NCBI GenBank assembly: GCA_030602185.1
Contig: JAUWAE010000009.1
Span: forward strand, 1 to 33,538
Length of the DNA: 33,538 nt
Reading direction: 5' to 3'
From: Comamonadaceae bacterium
GTDB taxonomy: Bacteria; Pseudomonadota; Gammaproteobacteria; Burkholderiales; Burkholderiaceae_C
The position numbers and the translations under genes are program-made. Of the stretch, positions 7,729-15,801 are shown piece after piece (position 1 is the stretch's first letter; every line of letters starts with the position of its first letter). The notes below the pieces were generated by a model that saw nothing but the letters and a program-made list of their open reading frames with translations, made no database searches and was not told the DNA's origin.

Positions 7729-8954
7729 CCCAGCAGCCAGCCGGCCGCAGCCCCCAGCGCGACCACAAGCACCGGCGACACGCGGGCATAGACCAGCAGC
7801 CCGAAGGCGGCCAGTGCGAGGCCGAAATCGGTGCGGCCCTGGATGGCGTGCGTCCATACCGGGTCGTACAGTGCCGACAGCAGCAAGCCCACCACCCCGG
7901 CATTGACGCCCGCCATCGCCGGCCGCACACCCGCGTGGCGGCGCAGGCTGTCCCAGAACGGCAGTGCACCCAACACCAGCAGCGCTGCGGGCACAAAAAT
8001 CACGGCCAGGAACACCAGGCCGCCCTGCCAGCCCGTGATCGGGCCGTCCATCACGGCCCCGAGGTAGGCCGCGAACGCGAACAACGGCCCCGGCATGGCC
8101 TGCACCGCTCCGTAGCCAGCCAGGAACTCGGTCTGGCCGACCACGCCCGCCGGCACCACGCTGGCCTGCAACAGGGGCAGCACCACGTGCCCGCCCCCAA
8201 ACACCAGGGCCCCGGCCCGGTAGAAACCATCTATCAGCGCCCACAGCCCCGAACCCGACGCCGCGGCCACGAGCGGCAGGCCGACCAGCAGCCCAGCAAA
8301 CAGCAGCAAGGCACCGGCGCCCACGGCGCGCGACACGCCGTAGCCGATGTGGGGCACCGCCGCTTGCGGTGGCAGCTTCAGCAGCAGCGCCCCCGCGAGG
8401 CCGCTGGCCACGATCGCCCCCACCTGCCCCACGGCCGACGGCAGCCACAGCGTGAGCAGGGCCGAGAACACCGCGATGCCGGCCCGCAGGCCGTCGGGGC
8501 ACAAGCTTTTGGCCATGCCCCACACGGCCTGTGCCACCACCGCCACCGCCACCACCTTGAGCCCGTGTACCGCCCCCGAGGCGGCGAGCCCGGCGTGCTG
8601 GGTCAGGCCGTAGGCCAGCGCGATCAGCAGCAGGGCCGACGGCAGGGTGAAGCCGATCCAGGCCATCAGCGCCCCCCAGCCACCCGCACGTTGCAGGCCC
8701 AGCGCCATGCCCACCTGGCTGCTGGCCGGGCCGGGCAGGAACTGGCACAAGGCCACCAGGTCGGCGTAGCTCTGCTCGTCGATCCAGCGCCGGCGCTCCA
8801 CGAACTCGGTGCGGAAGTGGGCCAGGTGAGCGACCGGCCCGCCGAAGGAGGTCAGGCCGAGCCGGAGGAACGCGCCCAGCACCTCGCCCGCGTTGCCGGG
8901 GCGGCGTGGGCCACCCTGTGTGGCTGCTTCGGTCGGAGGGGGCGTGGGAGGCAT
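7725..8954 (-). CDS. chrA: ChrA, chromate efflux transporter (two-domain)
   Basis: With the ATG at 8954 the protein has 409 residues, the usual size of long-chain ChrA. Two homologous CHR domains are visible: the first opens with LGLTSFGGPVAHLAHF and contains QFLPGPASSQV, the second contains ALVFGGGHVVLPLL and AMPGPLFAF. These GGP/GGGH and PGP motifs are the family signature. CHR transporters export chromate, entering by sulfate-like routes, from the cytoplasm. A longer open frame extends upstream to 9167 but is Pro/Arg-rich with no membrane character, so the internal ATG is preferred. Placed tail to tail with the ars operon, it makes a small metal oxyanion resistance cluster. Confidence 0.9.
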   Translation of the reverse strand: MPPTPPPTEAATQGGPRRPGNAGEVLGAFLRLGLTSFGGPVAHLAHFRTEFVERRRWIDEQSYADLVALCQFLPGPASSQVGMALGLQRAGGWGALMAWIGFTLPSALLLIALAYGLTQHAGLAASGAVHGLKVVAVAVVAQAVWGMAKSLCPDGLRAGIAVFSALLTLWLPSAVGQVGAIVASGLAGALLLKLPPQAAVPHIGYGVSRAVGAGALLLFAGLLVGLPLVAAASGSGLWALIDGFYRAGALVFGGGHVVLPLLQASVVPAGVVGQTEFLAGYGAVQAMPGPLFAFAAYLGAVMDGPITGWQGGLVFLAVIFVPAALLVLGALPFWDSLRRHAGVRPAMAGVNAGVVGLLLSALYDPVWTHAIQGRTDFGLALAAFGLLVYARVSPVLVVALGAAAGWLLG

Positions 8955-9152
8955 TGGGGGCAACTGGCGCGGGATGGTGTCGATGTTACTGGCTGGCAGC
9001 GATTGTGCAGTTTGAATGACGTCTGGGTCGGTTGGGTGGCAGGCCGTCGCGGCCGAGGGGGCACGGAATGGGGCGTTGACGCACCTTGTCGAGGCATGCG
9101 GTAATGCGGTGCCTGATCGTGGTGCCGATGGCGTGTCGTGGTACGGGCGAAG

Positions 9153-9169
9153 TTGTGCAATTTGCACAA
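9153..9169. promoter_or_regulatory. 17-bp perfect palindrome, candidate operator
   Basis: TTGTGCAATTTGCACAA is two 8-bp arms around a single central base, centred at 9161, about 70 bases upstream of the sigma-54-type promoter and 112 bases before the codB start. Its AT-rich core stands out from GC-rich surroundings. The likely binder is the PucR-type regulator encoded in the same operon, or a nitrogen regulator; this is inference. Confidence 0.55.
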
Positions 9170-9222
9170 TTGCGGTCGTGAGGGGTGAACAGTTGGCCGC
9201 GATGGGCGGGGGCTGGCTGGCC

Positions 9223-9237
9223 TGGCACAGGGCTTGC
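9223..9237 (+). promoter_or_regulatory. Sigma-54 (-24/-12) promoter for codB-pucR-codA
   Basis: TGGCACAGGGCTTGC has the invariant GG (9224-9225) and GC (9236-9237) separated by exactly 10 bases and matches the consensus TGGCAC-N5-TTGC. A start of transcription near 9249 would leave a leader of about 24 bases containing GGAG. RpoN promoters need an AAA activator; none is encoded nearby, so NtrC is the likely candidate. Confidence 0.65.
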
Positions 9238-9272
9238 GGAAGGGCCGGTGTTCAACCAACGGAGTGACTGCG

Positions 9273-10553
9273 ATGTCCCAAGCCCCCGACCTTGACCACG
9301 ATTACCCCCTGAGCGAAGTGCCACCCGGCGCCCGCAAGGGTCTGCTGTCCACGTCCATCCTGCTGTTCGGCTTCACCTTCTTCACGGCCACCATGTTTGC
9401 CGGCGGCAAGATGGGCATGGCCTTCGATTTCAAGACCCTGATCTGGGCTTGCATAGCCGGTAACCTGTTGCTGGGGCTGTATGCCGCGGTGTTGGGGCAC
9501 ATCGCCTGCCAGAGCGGCTTGAATTCGGTGCTGATGGGCCGGTTCTGCTTTGGCGAGTCGGGCAGCAAGCTGTCGGACTTTCTGCTGGGTTTCACCCAGA
9601 TCGGCTGGTACGCGTGGGGCACCGCCACCATCGCCCTGGTGCTGGTGAAAATGTTGGGCCTGCCCGAGGGTTGGACCGTCGGGCTGATGGTGCTGTTCGG
9701 CTTCGGCTTCAGCCTCACGGCGTTCGTGGGTTACCAGGGCATGGACATCCTGTCGCGCGTGGCCGTGCCTGCCATGCTCGCCCTGATGGGGTGGTCGCTC
9801 TGGATCGCCACCCGCGACGCCGGTGGCCTGAGCGGTCTGCTGGCCATCCAGCCCAAGGAGAGCATGAGCTGGCACATGGCCATCACCCTGGTGTTCGGCA
9901 CTTTCGTCAGCGGTGCCACGCAGGCCACCAACTGGACCCGCTTTGCCCGCAACAGCAAGACGGCGGTACTGTCCAGCCTGGTGGGGTTTTTCATTGGCAA
10001 TGGCCTGATGATTCTGGTGGGCGCCTACGGGGCCATGGTCTACCAGCAGCCCGACATCGTGGAAGTGATGGTGCTGCAGGGCCTGTCGATCGCGGCGGTG
10101 GTGATGCTGTTCCTCAACATCTGGACGACCCAGGACAACACGATCTACAACTTTGCTGCCGCCGGCTGCAACCTGGTGCGCAAAGACCGCCGCGGCACCA
10201 TCACTCTGATGGGCGCGGGTGTGGGGACGGTGCTGGCCATCGGTGGCATGTACGACCTGCTGATCCCCTTCCTCATCCTGCTGGGCTCCGTCATCCCGCC
10301 CATCGGCGGGGTCATCATGGCCGACTTTTTCTACGCCCACAAAGGCCGTTACCCCAAGCTGGCGCAAACCCGCCTGCCCCGCTTCAACTGGGTGGGCCTG
10401 GGGGCCTACGCGGCCGGTGCCCTGTGCGCTTATGCCTCGCCGTGGGTGGCGCCGCTGGTCGGCATCGGTGTGGCTGCGGTGGCATACGTGGCCCTGTGTG
10501 AACTGCAGCGGGTGCGCGTGGCGCGCCAGGCCCTGTCGGCGCTCGACACATGA
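9273..10553 (+). CDS. codB: CodB-like cytosine/base permease (NCS1 family)
   Basis: 426 residues, about 12 hydrophobic helices, close in length to E. coli CodB (419). Recognisable NCS1 features include ARKGLLSTSILLFGFTFFTATMF near the start, FSLTAFVGYQGMDILS in the middle, LNIWTTQDNTIYN around residue 290, and VIPPIGGVIMADFF near the end. The ATG at 9273 is chosen for GGAG at 9261-9264 and agreement with family N-termini. It imports a pyrimidine-type base for the deaminase two genes downstream. It overlaps the regulator gene by ATGA (10550-10553). The exact substrate is inferred from the CodA-like neighbour. Confidence 0.85.
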   Translation: MSQAPDLDHDYPLSEVPPGARKGLLSTSILLFGFTFFTATMFAGGKMGMAFDFKTLIWACIAGNLLLGLYAAVLGHIACQSGLNSVLMGRFCFGESGSKLSDFLLGFTQIGWYAWGTATIALVLVKMLGLPEGWTVGLMVLFGFGFSLTAFVGYQGMDILSRVAVPAMLALMGWSLWIATRDAGGLSGLLAIQPKESMSWHMAITLVFGTFVSGATQATNWTRFARNSKTAVLSSLVGFFIGNGLMILVGAYGAMVYQQPDIVEVMVLQGLSIAAVVMLFLNIWTTQDNTIYNFAAAGCNLVRKDRRGTITLMGAGVGTVLAIGGMYDLLIPFLILLGSVIPPIGGVIMADFFYAHKGRYPKLAQTRLPRFNWVGLGAYAAGALCAYASPWVAPLVGIGVAAVAYVALCELQRVRVARQALSALDT

Positions 10554-11794
10554 GCCTCAGTGTCCACGACGTCCTGCTCTTGCCCGGTCTGCAGGCGATG
10601 CGCCTGCGGGCTGGGCGGGCGGGCGAGCACCACACCGTGCGCTGGCCCTATGTGGCCGAAAACGCGTCGATCACCGAATGGGTGAGAGGCGGTGAGCTGG
10701 TGTTTGTCACCGGCATCAACCAGCCCCGCGATGAGGCCAACCTGCGGCAACTGGTGCAGGAGGCCCACGCGCGCGGGTGTGCCGGCCTGGTGGTGCTGAC
10801 CGGCCCCTTGTTCATCCACGGCATTCCCGACAGTGTGCTGGCCGAAGCCGATCGGCTGGCGGTGCCGTTGATCGAGCAACCTTACGACCTGCCGATGGTG
10901 GTGGTGACCGAGGCGATCGGCTCCGCCCTGGTGCAGGCCCAGTGGCTGGGCAGCTCGCGCCAGCAACTGATCGAACAGCTGCTGGACGCCAGCCTGGTGG
11001 ATGCCACCGTGCTGGCCCACCGGGCCGAGCGGCTCAGCATCGATCTGCATCGGCCGCGCCAAGTGCTGGTGCTTCAGCTCGACGGCACGGCCGCGCTGTT
11101 CCATGCCCAGGCCCCCGACGCCGCCGAGGCCCGCTTGCAGGCGTTTCGCCAAACCGTGCTCCATGAACTCCAGCAGCGCTTGCAGGCCCTGGGCCACGCG
11201 TTGCCGGTCGTCACGCAGGGCGACCAATGGGTGGCCCTGCTGCCCCTGTCGGCCCAAGGTACCCCCGACCGCCACCGCGGCGAGGTCGAGCAGGCGCTGC
11301 TCATGCTCAACGCTGGCGACGGGCCCTTGCGGGTGTACGCCGGATTGAGCGCCGTGTGCCCTGGGGCTGCCGACCTGTCGCGTGGCCTGGGTCAGGCCCG
11401 CCAGGCGCTGGTGGCGGCCCGCTCGTTCCCGGAACGGCTGGGCCTGTGCTGCTTCGAGGAACTGGGCGTGCTGGAGCTGCTGGTCGCCATCCGCGACCGC
11501 AGCCTGCTCGACCGCTTCCTGCAGGCCACCCTCGGCCCGTTGCTGCACCACGAGGCCGGGGGGGCACCGGTGCTGGTCCAGACGCTGGAGGCCTGGATGC
11601 AGACCAACGGCCACCTCGTGGCGGCCGCCCAGCGCCTGGGGGTGCACCGCAACACCCTCAACTACCGCATGCAGCAGATCGAGTCCCTGACCGGGCTGGA
11701 CCTCGACCATGCCCCCCACCGTCTGAACATCGCCGTCGCGCTGATGATCTGGCGGTTGTCTTCTCACCCTTCTTCGCAACCGCAAACTGTATGA
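10550..11794 (+). CDS. PucR-family transcriptional regulator
   Basis: A 414-residue protein with an N-terminal PucR-like domain (about residues 5-125: VHDVLLLPGLQAMRLRAG, then RWPYVAENASITEWVRGGELVFVTG), a variable middle region (about 140-330) and a C-terminal helix-turn-helix of the HTH_30 type (QTNGHLVAAAQRLGVHRNTLNYRMQQIESLTGLDL). PucR-type proteins control purine or other nitrogen-compound catabolism. It sits between permease and deaminase with 4-base overlaps on both sides, so all three are made together and the regulator probably senses the imported base or a product. It has no AAA domain, so it cannot itself activate the sigma-54 promoter. A role at the palindrome 9153-9169 is inference. 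Confidence 0.87.
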   Translation: MSLSVHDVLLLPGLQAMRLRAGRAGEHHTVRWPYVAENASITEWVRGGELVFVTGINQPRDEANLRQLVQEAHARGCAGLVVLTGPLFIHGIPDSVLAEADRLAVPLIEQPYDLPMVVVTEAIGSALVQAQWLGSSRQQLIEQLLDASLVDATVLAHRAERLSIDLHRPRQVLVLQLDGTAALFHAQAPDAAEARLQAFRQTVLHELQQRLQALGHALPVVTQGDQWVALLPLSAQGTPDRHRGEVEQALLMLNAGDGPLRVYAGLSAVCPGAADLSRGLGQARQALVAARSFPERLGLCCFEELGVLELLVAIRDRSLLDRFLQATLGPLLHHEAGGAPVLVQTLEAWMQTNGHLVAAAQRLGVHRNTLNYRMQQIESLTGLDLDHAPHRLNIAVALMIWRLSSHPSSQPQTV

Positions 11795-13038
11795 ACCGCA
11801 TCCTCAACGCCCGCCTGCGTGGCCGCCCCGGTCTGTTTTCGATTGCCTGGGCCGACGGCCGCATCACCGCGGTCCAGCCCCAGGCCGACACCCTGCCGCT
11901 GCCCCCCGGCGCGGACGACGTGCTCGACGCCGGCGGCCACCTGGTGATCCCGCCCTTTGTGGAGCCCCACATCCACCTTGACGCCGCGCTGACCGCGGGC
12001 GAGCCCAACTGGAACCTCAGCGGCACCCTGTTCGAAGGCATTGAGCGCTGGGCCGAACGCAAGGCGCTCGTCACGCCCGCCGACACCAAGGACCGCGCCC
12101 ACCGCTCCATCCGCATGCTGGCCGAACACGGCATCCAGCACGTGCGCAGCCACGTCGACGTCACCGAGCCAGGTCTGGGCACGCTGCAGGCGATGCTCGA
12201 AGTGCGCGAGGAGGCGCGTGACCTGGTGGACCTGCAGATCGTGGCCTTCCCTCAGGAGGGCATCGAATCGTTTGCCAATGGCCGTGCGCTGATGAGCGAA
12301 GCCGTGGCCATGGGGGCCGACGTGGTCGGTGGCATCCCGCATTTCGAGAACACGCGCGACCAGGGCGTGTCGTCGTTGCACTTTCTGATGGACCTGGCCG
12401 AGCGCCACGGCCGCCTGGTGGACGTGCACTGCGACGAAACCGACGACCCGAACTCCCGCTTTCTGGAGGTGCTGGCCGAGATCGCCCGCGTCAAGGGCAT
12501 GGGGGCCCAGGTCACTGCGAGCCACACGACGGCCATGGGCTCGTACGACAACGCCTACTGCTTCAAGCTGTTCCGTCTGCTCAAACAGGCCGGGCTGAAC
12601 TTCATCAGCTGCCCGACAGAAAGCATTCACCTGCAAGGGCGTTTCGACAGCTACCCCAAGCGCCGCGGTCTGACCCGGGTGCCCGAACTCGACCGTGCCG
12701 GCCTCAACGTGTGCTTTGCCCAGGACTCGATCGTCGACCCCTGGTACCCACTGGGCAACGGCAACATCCTGCGGATACTGGACGCGGGTCTGCACATCTG
12801 CCACATGTTGGGCTACGACGACCTGCAGCGTGCGCTGGACTTCGTGACCGACCACGGTGCCCGCGCGCTGGCGCTGGGCGAACGCTACGGCATCGAGGTG
12901 GGCCGACCGGCCAACCTGCTGCTGTTGTCGGCCGACAGCGATTACGACCTGCTGCGCACCCAGGGCCAGGCGCTGGTGTCGGTGCGGCATGGCCGGGTCA
13001 TCATGCGCCGGCGGGTCGGTGACGTGTTGTGGGGCTGA
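11791..13038 (+). CDS. codA: CodA-like cytosine deaminase (amidohydrolase)
   Basis: 415 residues, similar along its length to E. coli CodA (427). Metal and catalytic residues are conserved one position earlier than in E. coli: H60 and H62 (EPHIHLD), Q155 (FPQEG), H213 and E216 (DVHCDE), H245 (ASHTTAM) and D312. The next residue is S313, where E. coli CodA has D314, a position known to affect substrate choice. The enzyme would release ammonia from cytosine, giving uracil; isoguanine or another base is possible. The ATG at 11791 overlaps the pucR-type stop (ATGA), so the longer upstream frame is rejected. The protein probably supplies nitrogen, in line with the sigma-54 promoter. Confidence 0.85.
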   Translation: MNRILNARLRGRPGLFSIAWADGRITAVQPQADTLPLPPGADDVLDAGGHLVIPPFVEPHIHLDAALTAGEPNWNLSGTLFEGIERWAERKALVTPADTKDRAHRSIRMLAEHGIQHVRSHVDVTEPGLGTLQAMLEVREEARDLVDLQIVAFPQEGIESFANGRALMSEAVAMGADVVGGIPHFENTRDQGVSSLHFLMDLAERHGRLVDVHCDETDDPNSRFLEVLAEIARVKGMGAQVTASHTTAMGSYDNAYCFKLFRLLKQAGLNFISCPTESIHLQGRFDSYPKRRGLTRVPELDRAGLNVCFAQDSIVDPWYPLGNGNILRILDAGLHICHMLGYDDLQRALDFVTDHGARALALGERYGIEVGRPANLLLLSADSDYDLLRTQGQALVSVRHGRVIMRRRVGDVLWG

Positions 13039-13104
13039 CCCTGGGGTGGCGCCGGCCTACACTGTGAAGACGCCGGTTTTGCCTCACCAGATGGATTGCT
13101 GCCC

Positions 13105-14589
13105 ATGGAACGCCACGACACCCACATTTCCACCGTGCTGCTGGCCGGCGACTGGGCCTACAAGCTCAAGAAGCCGGTGGTGTTGCCGTTCCTGAACTTC
13201 TCCTCGGTGGCGGCACGCCGGCATTTCTGCGAGGAAGAGCTGCGGTTGAACCGCCGTACCGCGCCCGACCTCTATGTGGATGTCCGGCCCTTGAGCCGAC
13301 CGCTGGACGAATTCCTGCGCGACCCGCCCGCTGCCCTGGCCGCCAGCCAGGCAGCCGCCGCCACCGACTGGGTGCTGCGCATGCGCCGCTTCCCGCCCGG
13401 GGCCTTGTGGGCCGAGCGGGCGCAGGCAGGGCGCCTCACGCCCGCCGATGCCGATGCCCTGGCGGCCCACCTGGCGGCCTTTCATGCCGGCCTGCCACCG
13501 TGCACCACCGCCCCAGCGCACGGCCTGGCCCACTGGGTGACCGCGAGCCTGGAGGCGATCGCCCACCACCCCGACCGCCCCGTCTGGCTGGACGACCGCC
13601 GGTTTGCCGCCGTGGCCGAGGCCCTGCACGGCCTGCTGCAGGCCCTGGGGCCATGGCTGGACGCCCGGCGTGCCGACGGCCATGTGCGGGAAGGCCACGG
13701 CGACCTGCACCTGGCCAACATCGTGCAGTGGCAGGGTCGGCCGGTGGCGTTTGACGCCATCGAGTTCGATGCCGACTTGCGCTGCATCGACACCATGAAC
13801 GACGCGGCCTTTGCCGCCATGGACCTGCTGGCGCACGGCCTGCCCACGCTCGCCTGGCGTTTTCTGGGGGCTTATGCCGAAGCGCTGGGCGACCAGGCGG
13901 GCCTGGTCGGCTGGCGCTTGTGGGTGGCCTACCGGGCGCTGGTGCGGGCGCAGGTGGCGCTGCTCAGCTCGGCCGCTCCCGAGGTGCTGGTGCGCTACTG
14001 GCGTTGCGCCGAAGCGGTGCTGGCGCCGCCTGTGCCTCGGCTGGTGTTGACGCAGGGGCCCAGCGGATCGGGCAAGTCCACCGTGGCGGCGTTGGCGCGG
14101 GACGCGCTGGCGGCTCAGGGCCACGGTGTGGTGCGCCTGCGCTCCGACGTCGAACGCAAGCGCCTGCACGGCCTGGCGCCCACCGACCGTGGCGGCGCGG
14201 CGCTCTACACGCCCGAGGCCACGCGGCGCACTTACGACCACCTGCAGGCGTTGGCGGGAACTTTGCTGCGGGCCGGTCTGTCGGTGGTGGTGGACGCGGC
14301 CTTTTTGCGCCAGGCCGAGCGCGATGCCATGCACCGCCTCGCCGGCGAGGTGGGGGCGCGTTTCGATGTGCTGGTCTGCGAGGCCGACCCGGCCCGCATG
14401 GCCGAGCGCCTGCGCACGCGCCAAGCCGAGGGGCATGACCCATCCGATGCCACGCCGCAGGTGCTGGCGCACCAGCTCGACACTGCCGAGCCCCTGCCGA
14501 CCGAGTGGGCGGGCTGCTGCCACCCCCTGCGCAACGACGGTTCGCTGGACGCCCTGCAGGCGCAGGTTCAGGCGCAGCTGGCGGTGTGA
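13105..14589 (+). CDS. Fused phosphotransferase-like and AAA/P-loop kinase protein
   Basis: 494 residues. The N-terminal half (about 1-300) belongs to the aminoglycoside-phosphotransferase-like fold: Brenner-type motif GHGDLHLAN at 197-205 with D200 and N205, followed by FDAIEFD (D217/D222). The C-terminal part (about 310-494) is a P-loop kinase with Walker A GPSGSGKST at 318-326 and VVDAAFL further on. This COG2187-COG0645 fusion is widespread in proteobacteria but its substrate is not known. It should not be read as antibiotic resistance. The ATG at 13105 is chosen; a TTG at 13096 would add three residues. The last 22 bases overlap the end of phhA on the opposite strand. Confidence 0.8.
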   Translation: MERHDTHISTVLLAGDWAYKLKKPVVLPFLNFSSVAARRHFCEEELRLNRRTAPDLYVDVRPLSRPLDEFLRDPPAALAASQAAAATDWVLRMRRFPPGALWAERAQAGRLTPADADALAAHLAAFHAGLPPCTTAPAHGLAHWVTASLEAIAHHPDRPVWLDDRRFAAVAEALHGLLQALGPWLDARRADGHVREGHGDLHLANIVQWQGRPVAFDAIEFDADLRCIDTMNDAAFAAMDLLAHGLPTLAWRFLGAYAEALGDQAGLVGWRLWVAYRALVRAQVALLSSAAPEVLVRYWRCAEAVLAPPVPRLVLTQGPSGSGKSTVAALARDALAAQGHGVVRLRSDVERKRLHGLAPTDRGGAALYTPEATRRTYDHLQALAGTLLRAGLSVVVDAAFLRQAERDAMHRLAGEVGARFDVLVCEADPARMAERLRTRQAEGHDPSDATPQVLAHQLDTAEPLPTEWAGCCHPLRNDGSLDALQAQVQAQLAV

Positions 14590-15461
14590 GGGCGCCGCGC
14601 CGCGTGGTAGGCGCCGCTGCCGCGGTGCAGCACCTGGTCGGTTGGCAGCACATCGCCCGGCTCCAGCGTGGGCCGCGCGGCCGTGGCCTCGTACAGCGGG
14701 GCAAAGTCCACCTGGGCCAGCCGCAACAGGTCGTCCAGGTGGTCGAGCACGAAGTAAACCTCCTGAAAGTCGTCAATCCGGTAGCGGGTGCGCATCACGC
14801 GCGCCAGCTCGAAGCCGATGCGGTGCGGCGAGGGCGAGTCCAGGCAGAACACGCTTTCTGTGTACGACGAGGCGATGCCGGCACCGTACAGCCGCAGGCC
14901 ACCGGCCTCGCGCACCAGCCCAAACTCCACCGTGTACCAGTACACCCGGGCCAGCATGTCGAGGTGGCCCAGACGCTGCGCCCGCAGGCCGCCTTCACCG
15001 TAGGCCTGGATGAAATCGGCCATCACCGGGTTCATCAGCATGGGCACATGGCCGAACACGTCGTGGAAGACGTCGGGCTCTTCCAGGTAGTCGAGCTGGT
15101 CGGCCCGGCGGATGAACTGCCCGGCGGGGAAACGGCGGTTCGCCAGGTGGTCGAAGAACACGTCGTCGGGCACCAGCCCGGGCACCGCCACAACCTGCCA
15201 GCCGGTGTGCTTCATCAGCACCTCGCTCAGCCGGTAAAAGTCCGGAATCTGGTCGGCGCCCATGGGCAGCGCGCGCATGCCTTGCACGAACGCCTCGCAC
15301 GCGCGCCCGGGAAGCAGCGCCATCTGCCGCTCGTACAGGGTGCGCCAGATGGCGTGTTCTTCGGCGGTGTAGTGCTCCCAGCCCTGCGGGATGGTCCAGT
15401 CGGGGCTGTCGGGGCGGCCGGCTTCGCCGGCGGCGAGGCCGTGCTTGGCGGAGGTGTCCAT
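14568..15461 (-). CDS. phhA: PhhA, phenylalanine 4-monooxygenase
   Basis: 297 residues from the ATG at 15461, in the size range of bacterial phenylalanine hydroxylases. The iron ligands are H133 and H138 in FHDVFGHVPML and E179 in YWYTVEFGL. It hydroxylates phenylalanine to tyrosine using molecular oxygen and tetrahydropterin. It lacks the N-terminal regulatory ACT domain of the animal enzyme, as expected. A longer start at 15506 would overlap phhB by 29 bases and is less likely; with 15461 the gap to phhB is 16 bases. Third gene of a minus-strand operon with phhB and hpd, so phenylalanine is routed to tyrosine and homogentisate. Confidence 0.95.
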   Translation of the reverse strand: MDTSAKHGLAAGEAGRPDSPDWTIPQGWEHYTAEEHAIWRTLYERQMALLPGRACEAFVQGMRALPMGADQIPDFYRLSEVLMKHTGWQVVAVPGLVPDDVFFDHLANRRFPAGQFIRRADQLDYLEEPDVFHDVFGHVPMLMNPVMADFIQAYGEGGLRAQRLGHLDMLARVYWYTVEFGLVREAGGLRLYGAGIASSYTESVFCLDSPSPHRIGFELARVMRTRYRIDDFQEVYFVLDHLDDLLRLAQVDFAPLYEATAARPTLEPGDVLPTDQVLHRGSGAYHAARRPHTASCA

Positions 15462-15477
15462 GGCGTCGGTGGGGCGT

Positions 15478-15777
15478 TCAGGTGCCGGCGTCGCCAGCCA
15501 CGTCATCGACCCACAGGGCGAAGTCGATGTCGCGCTCGGTCAGGCCGCCCGCGTCGTGGGTGGTGAAGGTGATGTCCACCCGGTTGTAGACGTTGAACCA
15601 CTCCGGGTGGTGGTTGCGCTGCTCGGCCGCCAGGGCGACACGCGTCATGAAGGCGAAGGCCTCGTTGAAGTCCTTGAAGACGAAGCGGCGCTCGATGCAC
15701 AGGGCGTCTTCGTCGAAACGCCAGCCGGGCACGCGGGCGAGCTGTTGTTGCAGGGAGGGGCCTTCGAGTTTTTGCAT
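15478..15777 (-). CDS. phhB: PhhB, pterin-4a-carbinolamine dehydratase
   Basis: 99 residues, the standard length. The active-site pattern [18 protein letters not shown], followed by a distal T-T-H and D, is the family signature; the paired histidines bind the pterin. The enzyme dehydrates 4a-hydroxytetrahydrobiopterin made by PhhA, regenerating the cofactor. It lies 24 bases downstream of hpd and 16 upstream of phhA on the same strand, so the enzyme pair is coexpressed. Confidence 0.95.
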   Translation of the reverse strand: MQKLEGPSLQQQLARVPGWRFDEDALCIERRFVFKDFNEAFAFMTRVALAAEQRNHHPEWFNVYNRVDITFTTHDAGGLTERDIDFALWVDDVAGDAGT

Positions 15778-15801
15778 GGTGTCGTGGGTGGGGTGGAGGG
15801 G

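Larger units (their letters stand above)
8955..9272. other. 318-base control region between chrA and the cod-like operon
   Basis: No convincing gene. It holds a 17-bp palindrome (9153-9169), a related half-site TTGTGCAGTTTG at 9003-9014 on the chrA side, and a sigma-54-type promoter at 9223-9237. A ribosome binding site GGAG lies at 9261-9264. Promoter elements for chrA on the minus strand are not clear. Confidence 0.6.

Noticed and set aside
13105-14589. Aminoglycoside resistance gene
   Set aside because: Only the kinase fold is shared. The fusion with a P-loop domain belongs to a general family not tied to antibiotic resistance.
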